Source: Caldifarciminota bacterium (GTDB lineage: Bacteria > Hydrothermota > Tepidihabitantia > SM23-42). Taken from it: a stretch of DNA of 9,097 bases. The DNA lies in contig JAGMEL010000195.1 of NCBI GenBank assembly GCA_023128195.1, positions 1-9,097 of the forward strand, in the 5' to 3' direction. Positions 1-4,396 of this stretch are shown piece after piece (the first letter of the stretch is position 1; every line of letters begins with the position of its first letter). A model generated the notes under the pieces. The model searched no databases. It saw only the letters and a list, made by a program, of their open reading frames with translations, and was not told where the DNA came from. The position numbers and the translations under genes are program-made.

Positions 1-2
1 AT

Positions 3-65
3 TCTAAGAACTTTTTATTTCAACCATTAACTAAAGCGCTTGAGATAATTAAGGACTACATCTGA
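3..65 (+). CDS. 3' end of a truncated upstream gene (unidentified)
   Basis: An open frame enters from the left edge and ends at TGA 63-65. It gives 20 residues (starting SKNFLFQPLTKALE and ending IIKDYI) that read like the amphipathic C-terminal helix of an ordinary soluble protein. No family can be named from so short a tail. A strong 40-bp inverted repeat begins 5 bp after the stop, which is what one expects at the end of a transcription unit and supports the frame. It could still be a chance open frame, since only about 60 bases are visible. Confidence 0.45.
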   Translation, partial: SKNFLFQPLTKALEIIKDYI

Positions 66-69
66 TTTA

Positions 70-109
70 CTCTACATTCCCACTTTCTCGAGAAAGTAGG
101 AATGTAGAG
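70..109. repeat. 40-bp near-perfect palindrome
   Basis: Two 20-bp arms meet with no spacer at a central CTCGAG (87-92). The left arm is 70-89 and the right arm 90-109; they are complementary except for one C/A mismatch (C81 against A98). It lies 5 bp after the stop of the truncated gene. As RNA it would form a long hairpin at the 3' end of that transcript, possibly a terminator or 3' stabiliser, but no T-run follows (the sequence continues AGGTTTGAATT). As DNA it could form a cruciform or be a dimeric protein site. Confidence 0.7.
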
Positions 110-565
110 AGGTTTGAATTCGTATATAGATTAATTAAAGAACTAAAAAGAAGAAAAAGACAGTTGGTCTTCCCGAATTTTCTCGCTTCTTTACTTGCGA
201 CAAGAACAGGAGGAAAGAAGATACGTTTCACCCCGTGCAACATCGTTTAACGGGGCAGGCTGAAGACATATCCGCCACGAAACAAGGCGGATTGAAGCTA
301 CAGTCATCTCACATTTGTTCGATACACTGAAATCTGCAGCTCAATCGGAGATTAAGGCATATTTCGTGCATGCTTCGCTGAACAAAGAAACAGGTATAAA
401 GTAAAGCCTCTGGGGAATTCGGCGGATTTTTTTATTCAACATCCCGACCTTTGGTCGTAGTTCGCCTTGTTAAATAAGTTTATAGGAAAATGTGCGGACT
501 GTGGGGTAAAATCTTGAATCTTGAATAATAGAAAAAATCATGATGAATGTCAATGGAAAAATCGT
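110..565. other. Gene-less spacer with several hairpins; possible structured RNA
   Basis: No convincing ORF is seen on either strand. Visible structures are CCCCGT 231-236 with ACGGGG 250-255; TCCGCC 271-276 with GGCGGA 286-291; CGACC 445-449 with GGTCG 453-457; and a long-range pairing of CCGAATTTTCT 173-183 with GGGGAATTCGG 412-422 (11 bp, three of them G-U). This outer helix ends 4 nt before a T7 run at 427-433, so 173-433 has the outline of an independent RNA with a terminator. I could not match it to tmRNA, 6S, SRP or RNase P RNA. The segment 260-297 resembles 4001-4033, so part of it belongs to a dispersed repeat. A heptamer TCTTGAA is doubled at 512-525. Confidence 0.35.
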
Positions 566-625
566 TTGACCCCAACGTCTGATCCATATACTTTTCGTTG
601 ACTTTTTTATTTTATTCTGTATACT
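566..625 (+). promoter_or_regulatory. Two tandem sigma70-type promoters for the RelE/YafQ-like module
   Basis: Promoter 1 is TTGACC 566-571, a 15-bp spacer and TATACT 587-592. Promoter 2 is TTGACT 598-603, a 16-bp AT-rich spacer and TATACT 620-625. The second is the better one and would start near 632, so its leader would begin at the Shine-Dalgarno sequence. No clear operator for the antitoxin is seen, although such modules are usually autoregulated. Confidence 0.55.
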
Positions 626-643
626 TTCAATTGGAGGTTATAA

Positions 644-859
644 ATGACCAAGGGCGTCCTAAACAAATTAATTGAAGATTTTGAACGTTTGCCATTGGAT
701 GATAAGGAGTACGCACTTGATATTATCAAAAGGCAAGTAATAGAAGCAAAAAGGGATACTATTGCCAGACGGGCAAAAATGGCTGTGACGAACTATAAGA
801 AGGATTTTGTGAAAAAGGGAACTATCAAAGACTTGTATAAGGACTTAGAGGGTGATTAA
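644..859 (+). CDS. Putative type II antitoxin of a RelE/YafQ-like module
   Basis: A 71-residue, charged and probably all-helical protein immediately upstream of a RelE-superfamily toxin; this size and order are typical of RelB-like antitoxins. An N-terminal helical stretch with an LPLDDKEYALDII segment (about residues 16-28) is followed by a basic helix, and the C-terminal part GTIKDLYKDL (about 59-68) is the kind of short amphipathic tail that wraps a RelE-fold toxin. No ribbon-helix-helix or helix-turn-helix motif can be assigned by eye, so DNA binding and autoregulation are assumptions. The ATG has a good Shine-Dalgarno sequence, TGGAGG at 632-637, 6 nt upstream. Its last codons overlap the toxin start by 8 nt, implying coupled translation. 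Identification rests mainly on the partner and the layout. Confidence 0.7.
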   Translation: MTKGVLNKLIEDFERLPLDDKEYALDIIKRQVIEAKRDTIARRAKMAVTNYKKDFVKKGTIKDLYKDLEGD

Positions 860-1121
860 GTTAATATGGGATCAGCGATTCAAAAGGACTTATAAAAATA
901 AAGTTAAAAATAACAGAGAATGTAAGAAAAAATTTTGGGAAACTATGAGTCTATTCTCACAACATCCGTTTGATCCTCGTTTAAGGACACATAAGTTAAC
1001 AGATAAGCTCAAAGGGCTTTGGGCATTTAGCGTTACTTATGATTGCAGAGTGATTTTTAGTTTCTTGAACAAAAATACTGTGTTGTTGATAGATATTGGT
1101 GGACATGATGAAGTCTATTGA
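852..1121 (+). CDS. RelE/YafQ-superfamily mRNA interferase toxin
   Basis: An 89-residue basic protein with the RelE/ParE/YafQ fold signature. This family comprises small ribosome-dependent mRNA endonucleases (RelE, YafQ) and related inhibitors, silenced by the antitoxin encoded just upstream. Candidate active-site residues match the YafQ layout: H38 and H47 (in HPFDPRLRTHKL), the L53-K-G-L-W core, D64 and R66 in YDCRVIF, and H85 in the C-terminal GGHDEVY. The GTG start overlaps the antitoxin stop (GTGATTAA), with AAGGA at 839-843 as ribosome-binding site 8 nt upstream. No residue expected from the family is obviously missing, so it may be active. ParE-like gyrase inhibition is less likely because the paired histidines favour a YafQ-type RNase. 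Confidence 0.85.
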   Translation: MIKLIWDQRFKRTYKNKVKNNRECKKKFWETMSLFSQHPFDPRLRTHKLTDKLKGLWAFSVTYDCRVIFSFLNKNTVLLIDIGGHDEVY

Positions 1122-1219
1122 TCTACCGGATAACACAATTTCGGTAAAACGCCTTTGTAAACTTTGACCTAGGTGCCCTGAGAATGGGTAATTTTTATGT
1201 CACTTGAGTTCAATGTGTT

Positions 1220-1251
1220 AAAACCGCCAATGTACACCGGCGGTTTTTTTT
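1220..1251 (+). terminator. Rho-independent terminator after the RelE/YafQ-like module
   Basis: Arms AAAACCGCC 1220-1228 and GGCGGTTTT 1239-1247 form a 9-bp stem with a 10-nt loop, and a run of eight T (1244-1251) follows the GC core. It lies 98 bp after the toxin stop. Only nine bases separate the T-run from the -35 box of the next gene. Confidence 0.85.
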
Positions 1252-1260
1252 ATTCAACTA

Positions 1261-1289
1261 TTGACATTATCTACAACATATGTAATATT
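1261..1289 (+). promoter_or_regulatory. Promoter of the MNT-HEPN pair (near-leaderless)
   Basis: A consensus -35 TTGACA at 1261-1266 is followed after 16-17 bp by TAATAT/AATATT (1283-1289), with a TG just in front. The ATG at 1297 lies 7-8 nt after the -10, so transcription should start at or within a base or two of the start codon. The T8 tract immediately upstream could act as an AT-rich UP element. Confidence 0.65.
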
Positions 1290-1296
1290 AAGTGTT

Positions 1297-1632
1297 ATGA
1301 AGTATAAGGCAGTTACTATAGTTCAACAAGACAAAGCATTGAGAATGTTTCTTGCAAATATTCAGAAAATAAGAAAAAAGATAAAAGTAATTTATCTTTT
1401 TGGTTCGAGGGCAAGGAAGACATTTCGTCCTGATTCTGACTACGATATATTGGTAGTTGTTAACGATAAGATCATAAAAGATAAACTTTACGATGTAACA
1501 GTAGAGATATTTTGTGAAACAAATGCCGATATTTCACTGAAGATCTTAAAAAAAGAGGATTTTGAGAAGTTGAAAACTCTGCGAACACCATTTATTGAAA
1601 ATATCACAAAAGAAGGTATTAGAATTGGATAA
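1297..1632 (+). CDS. Minimal nucleotidyltransferase (MNT/MntA-like), antitoxin of a HEPN pair
   Basis: A 111-residue protein of the DNA polymerase-beta-like minimal nucleotidyltransferase family. The catalytic signature is intact: G36-S37 in FGSRARK, then D48-Y-D50 (in PDSDYDILV). These residues bind nucleotide and two Mg2+ ions. A third acidic residue is probably D78 in ADISLKI. In characterised MNT-HEPN modules such as MntA-HepT, this enzyme AMPylates a tyrosine of the HEPN partner and so neutralises it; that role is inferred here from family and pairing. The ATG at 1297 is preferred over an upstream TTG at 1261, because that TTG is the first half of the -35 box and the protein already starts normally at MKYKAV. 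No Shine-Dalgarno sequence is seen, consistent with a leaderless mRNA. It overlaps the next gene by 8 nt. Confidence 0.88.
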   Translation: MKYKAVTIVQQDKALRMFLANIQKIRKKIKVIYLFGSRARKTFRPDSDYDILVVVNDKIIKDKLYDVTVEIFCETNADISLKILKKEDFEKLKTLRTPFIENITKEGIRIG

Positions 1633-2020
1633 AAACCAAAAAGAGATCATTAAAGCATACATAGAAACTGCAAAAGATAAAATTGAATCCGCAGAAATTC
1701 TATTTAAATATCGAAAATATGATGATACGGTTTCAAGGGCATATTATGCAGTTTTTCATTGCGCACAGGCATTGCTCATAAGTGTAGGTTTCAAGGCAGA
1801 AAGCCATTCAGGTGTTAGGCATCTATTTGGACTACATTTTATAAAAGGTGGTAAATTTGACAAGAAGTTCGGCAGATATCTAAAGCGTTTGAAAGATGAA
1901 AGAGAAAATGGAGATTACGGTATTTTTACACTAATAGAAAAGAATGATGCTAAAACGGCAATTGAAGAGGCAAAAGAATTTCTTGCTCAAACTGAGATTT
2001 ATTTGAAAAAATCTTTATAG
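1625..2020 (+). CDS. HEPN-domain protein (UPF0332/COG1895 type), partner of the MNT
   Basis: A 131-residue all-helical HEPN protein. Family hallmarks are SRAYYAVFHCAQALL (about 37-51), HSGVRHLFGLHFIKGG (61-76) and the late helix with R93-E-N-G-D97-Y98. It pairs with the nucleotidyltransferase upstream, as in MNT-HEPN toxin-antitoxin loci. The canonical HepT RNase motif (R, four to six residues, H, then Y) is not present in the late helix. The UPF0332-style R-x4-Y stands there instead, so RNase activity is uncertain; R65 to H71 matches the spacing but sits in another helix. I prefer the TTG start at 1625: AGAAGG at 1611-1616 lies 8 nt upstream, and TTGGATAA overlaps the previous stop exactly as in the first toxin-antitoxin pair. 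An in-frame TTG at 1595 would add ten residues and has no better site. Confidence 0.82.
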   Translation: MDKNQKEIIKAYIETAKDKIESAEILFKYRKYDDTVSRAYYAVFHCAQALLISVGFKAESHSGVRHLFGLHFIKGGKFDKKFGRYLKRLKDERENGDYGIFTLIEKNDAKTAIEEAKEFLAQTEIYLKKSL

Positions 2021-2048
2021 ATAGTTAATCTAATATAATTAAAAAGAC

Positions 2049-2092
2049 AAAGCCCACAGGGTTTTCAAACCCTTTGGGCTTTTTGTTTTTTT
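2049..2092 (+). terminator. Strong Rho-independent terminator after the MNT-HEPN pair
   Basis: Arms 2049-2064 (AAAGCCC, A, C, AGGGTTT) and 2067-2082 (AAACCCT, T, T, GGGCTTT) form a stem of about 15 pairs with a single C/T mismatch and a 2-nt loop. A T-rich tract with one G follows (2080-2092). It sits 28 bp after the HEPN stop and isolates the pair from the next gene. Confidence 0.92.
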
Positions 2093-2132
2093 ACTGGGTA
2101 ATTTTACTAAGTAACTTTTCAGTAAGATAGGC

Positions 2133-2157
2133 AATTGAGAATTTGTAATTCTTAATT
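2133..2157. repeat. AT-rich inverted repeat upstream of the transferase-VanZ gene
   Basis: Arms AATTGAGAATT (2133-2143) and AATTCTTAATT (2147-2157) are complementary except for one G-T wobble, with a 3-nt centre. It lies 50 bp before the ATG at 2208 and could be an operator. No convincing -35/-10 pair was found between 2100 and 2207, so the promoter of that gene remains unassigned. Confidence 0.35.
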
Positions 2158-2207
2158 AAGTTTATAGTAGACATGAAAAGATTGTATTGTAAAAAGGATC
2201 GAGGATT

Positions 2208-3986
2208 ATGTCTTTAATCGATAAGCGTATGTATAGAGAGGCAACAACACAGGAGTTCCATAGGAGTCACGTAAGAACTCGATATGCAGTTGATGTTGTA
2301 CAAGTTGTAGAAAGGTTTCAAGGTAAAGAGCCGTTGTTGAAAAGACCATTTGATGTTTTGCTCTCAGGAATAGGATTGATTGTCTCTGCCTCGCTGTGGG
2401 CACTAATATGGCTTGCCATTATGATTGAGGATGGATTTCCTGTGATCATACGACAAGAACGAATAGGCAAATACGGCAAGTTGTTCAAAAACTATAAATT
2501 TCGTTCAATGGTGAAATCAACATTAAAAGAAAAGGTCAATATTCAAGCTACAGAAAACGATCTAAGAGTTACAAAGGTTGGTAGAATTCTCAGAAAATGT
2601 GCACTCGATGAATTACCTCAGTTGATAAATATATTTCTGGGACAGATGAGTTTTGTAGGACCGAGAGCACTTTTACCAGAAGAAAAAGAAGTGCATTCAC
2701 CTGGTAATGTATACACAAATGGCGGGATACTTGCTATTGCAGAGATCCCTGGTTATGCCAAAAGGATTACTGTAAAGCCAGGACTTACAGGCATTGCTCA
2801 GATATGGGCTCCGCGTGATATACCAAGAAGACATAAGTTTAAATATGATTTGTTATATATCCGAAAAAGGGCTTTTTGGTTGGATCTGAAGCTTATATTC
2901 ATTTCTTTCTTAGTAACATTCAGGAGCAATTGGGAGAGAAGAGAGGCGAAATTAGGGATTCTTGATAGGCAACAGGTTGCAACTTCGAACATATGGTTGC
3001 AGCCTATAGTAACATACTGGATGCCCTTACTTGCGTTTCTCGTATTGATATTCCCAGCCTTTAATATCTTTGACAAGTATATCTATACCTGGGATACTTT
3101 CAGATTTTTTGGCGATAGTATAAGATTATTTGTGCCGGAGACACCTCTTTATGTATTGACGACACTCTGGACCATAGTACGTAAATTATTGCATTTTATT
3201 GTCTATGCGATTCTCACCTTTTTATTATTCCGTGGGTTCAGAGGTGATAAGAAAATTATTTCTATGAAACATTTTTTGTTTGCTGGTTTCACAACAGTCG
3301 GTATCTGCTGTGCTGACGAACTTATCCAGTCCTTAATGCCATCGAGAGGTTTTGAACTATTGGATATTCTAATAAACTTGATGGCAATGATATTTGTTTT
3401 GCTGTTACTCTACAGGAAATACCGAGCGAGTATTGTGAAGGAGCATCCAGGATTGGAATGGGCAGAACGACCTATTTGGAACACAAAGAGCATCAAGAAA
3501 TATGTCTATTCATGGCTGCCCGTAGTGACTTATTTAGGCATTTTATTTGTTACAGCGAATGTCTTGTTAACCAATGAAAACACCCTGCGTATCATTAACC
3601 ACGTAACTGCGTTATGGGTACCTGATGCGAATCATGCCACTGTGTGCATGTTTGTGGGTAAAACTCGTGACTGGAGTCATATTCTGATATATGCCGCCTT
3701 TACCTACTTAGTGTTTCGCGCAATCAAAAATACATGCAAGAAATCGATGTTATGTTGTGTAGTCATGGCTGGGATTTGTGCATTGGGTTTTGGCACGCTC
3801 GATGAGGTAGCACAAATGTTTGTGGCAGGGCGCAGTGCATCAATGACTGATTGGTTTATTGATGTAATGGGCGTTGCCGTTGGAATCGGATTGATTTTCA
3901 CGACGAAACGAAAAGCGTCATTGCACGCTACGCTGAAGACACATTTCATTGAAGACACGCCTTCGGCTGAAGACACGATTCTCTGA
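2208..3986 (+). CDS. Phosphoglycosyl transferase fused to two VanZ-like membrane domains
   Basis: 592 residues. Residues about 41-250 are a small monotopic phosphoglycosyl transferase (PglC/WcaJ-like, bacterial sugar transferase family), which moves a sugar phosphate from a nucleotide sugar to polyprenyl phosphate at the inner membrane face. Visible marks are KRPFD (45-49), a membrane helix (about 50-72), KFRSM (97-101), the catalytic Asp-Glu dyad D134-E135 in LDELPQL, VGPR (150-153) and KPGLTG (190-195). The Ser-Pro that kinks the re-entrant helix in this family reads S62-L63. Residues about 268-402 and 436-565 are two VanZ-like domains with several membrane helices; conserved positions are H329, Y333, D370-E371-xx-Q374, R380, D386, N390 and H491, Y495, D532-E533-xx-Q536, R542, D548, D552. 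VanZ function is unclear (low-level teicoplanin resistance in enterococci). The ribosome-binding site is AAAGGAT near 2193-2199. The last 17 codons are repeat sequence. The domain calls are firm; the combined role is unknown. Confidence 0.85.
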   Translation: MSLIDKRMYREATTQEFHRSHVRTRYAVDVVQVVERFQGKEPLLKRPFDVLLSGIGLIVSASLWALIWLAIMIEDGFPVIIRQERIGKYGKLFKNYKFRSMVKSTLKEKVNIQATENDLRVTKVGRILRKCALDELPQLINIFLGQMSFVGPRALLPEEKEVHSPGNVYTNGGILAIAEIPGYAKRITVKPGLTGIAQIWAPRDIPRRHKFKYDLLYIRKRAFWLDLKLIFISFLVTFRSNWERREAKLGILDRQQVATSNIWLQPIVTYWMPLLAFLVLIFPAFNIFDKYIYTWDTFRFFGDSIRLFVPETPLYVLTTLWTIVRKLLHFIVYAILTFLLFRGFRGDKKIISMKHFLFAGFTTVGICCADELIQSLMPSRGFELLDILINLMAMIFVLLLLYRKYRASIVKEHPGLEWAERPIWNTKSIKKYVYSWLPVVTYLGILFVTANVLLTNENTLRIINHVTALWVPDANHATVCMFVGKTRDWSHILIYAAFTYLVFRAIKNTCKKSMLCCVVMAGICALGFGTLDEVAQMFVAGRSASMTDWFIDVMGVAVGIGLIFTTKRKASLHATLKTHFIEDTPSAEDTIL

Positions 3987-4036
3987 AGATACGCCTTCGG
4001 CTGGAGACACGTCCGCCCATGGCGGACTGGAGACAC
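3935..4036. repeat. GAAGACAC-type repeat cluster overlapping a gene end
   Basis: GAAGACAC or close variants start at 3935, 3951, 3969, 3985, 4003 and 4029. The first four form two tandem 34-bp units (3935-3968 and 3969-4002, 29 of 34 bases identical by eye), each made of a 16- and an 18-bp half, the latter ending GCCTTCGGCT. The fifth carries a hairpin TCCGCC 4012-4017, CAT, GGCGGA 4021-4026. The stop codon of the transferase-VanZ gene (3984-3986) lies inside the second unit. Confidence 0.75.
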
Positions 4037-4055
4037 GGAGACCGGGGGACGAGAA

Positions 4056-4111
4056 GTAAGAATCAAGATGTAAGAAGTAAGAAGCAAGAGAAAAACTCCA
4101 AGAGGCAAGAT
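4056..4111. repeat. Heptamer tandem array 1 (GTAAGAA/GCAAGAG type)
   Basis: Eight imperfect 7-bp units in register: GTAAGAA, TCAAGAT, GTAAGAA, GTAAGAA, GCAAGAG, AAAAACT, CCAAGAG, GCAAGAT. A GC hairpin follows at once (TCCCGC 4113-4118, TCT, GCGGGA 4122-4127). Read on the minus strand the array yields spurious hydrophobic open frames. Confidence 0.85.
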
Positions 4112-4170
4112 CTCCCGCTCTGCGGGATCCTCAATTTTCTTATATAAAGAATTAATATGATAAATCGGGA

Positions 4171-4226
4171 CAAGAACCAAGAAATAAGAAGCAAGAAATA
4201 AGAAGCAAGAAGCAAGAAGCAAGAAA
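4171..4226. repeat. Heptamer tandem array 2 (CAAGAAG type)
   Basis: Eight consecutive 7-bp units matching CAAGAAG with few changes (CAAGAAC, CAAGAAA, TAAGAAG, CAAGAAA, TAAGAAG, then CAAGAAG twice and CAAGAAA). It has the same unit number and total length (56 bp) as the array 60 bp upstream, and lies just before the left arm of a 14-bp inverted repeat. Confidence 0.88.
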
Positions 4227-4232
4227 ACCAAA

Positions 4233-4329
4233 CCCCGTTAGAGATAAATAGCAAGATCTTATGTTCTACACGTATGTCCTTCAGATTTAATTTTCTATCG
4301 AGTTAAAGCGTTTCCTATCTCTAACGGGG
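4233..4329 (+). promoter_or_regulatory. Putative antiterminator arms of an attenuator-like leader
   Basis: CCCCGTTAGAGATA (4233-4246) and TATCTCTAACGGGG (4316-4329) are perfectly complementary over 14 bp with 69 bases between them. The second arm also supplies AACGGGG (4323-4329), the left arm of the terminator just downstream. Pairing of the two long arms would prevent that terminator from forming. No leader peptide or ligand-binding domain is recognised in 4247-4315, and the promoter driving such a transcript would have to lie upstream, possibly read-through from 2208-3986. It could instead be the remnant of a small inverted-repeat element. Confidence 0.45.
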
Positions 4330-4353
4330 AAAGAAAACAACCCCGTTTTTTTT
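4323..4353 (+). terminator. Rho-independent terminator before the glycan operon
   Basis: Arms AACGGGG 4323-4329 and CCCCGTT 4341-4347 form a 7-bp stem with an 11-nt A-rich loop, followed by T8 (4346-4353). It ends nine bases before the -35 box of the next gene, the same arrangement as at 1220-1261. Confidence 0.8.
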
Positions 4354-4362
4354 ATTCAACTA

Positions 4363-4390
4363 TTGACTTTGTAACAGATTTATATAGGAT
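4363..4390 (+). promoter_or_regulatory. Promoter of the dehydrogenase-transferase-reductase operon
   Basis: TTGACT 4363-4368 and, after a 16-bp spacer, TAGGAT 4385-4390 (weak but matching four of six consensus bases). The ATG at 4397 is 6 nt further on, where transcription would be expected to start. AGGA at 4386-4389 could alternatively be a Shine-Dalgarno sequence 7 nt before the ATG, in which case the true -10 lies elsewhere (for example TATATA 4381-4386 with an unassigned -35). Confidence 0.5.
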
Positions 4391-4396
4391 GGTGTT

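Noticed and set aside
209..217. RNase P RNA (GGAGGAAAG resembles the conserved GAGGAAAGTCC element)
   Set aside because: The sequence after GAGGAAAG diverges at once and none of the other conserved RNase P elements follows.
1128..1142. lac-operator-like GGATAACACAATTTC
   Set aside because: It has an extra base pair compared with the real operator, lies in a spacer after a stop codon, and there is no lac gene; coincidence.
1261..1296. Upstream TTG start adding 12 residues to the nucleotidyltransferase
   Set aside because: This TTG is the beginning of the -35 box and would not be transcribed from that promoter; the ATG at 1297 fits the family length.
1595..1624. Earlier TTG start for the HEPN protein
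   Set aside because: It would overlap the upstream gene by 38 nt; the TTG at 1625 has a better-placed AGAAGG and mirrors the 8-nt overlap of the other module.
3704..4254. Overlapping minus-strand open frames rich in Leu/Ser/Ala
   Set aside because: They are the reverse reading of the heptamer arrays and the end of the plus-strand fusion gene; the leucine-rich wording comes from the 7-bp repeats, and no ribosome-binding site or family was seen.
4233..4329. Integron attC site
   Set aside because: GTTAGAG and CTCTAAC approach the attC core (GTTRRRY/RYYYAAC) but miss the outer base on both sides, and no integrase or cassette layout is seen.
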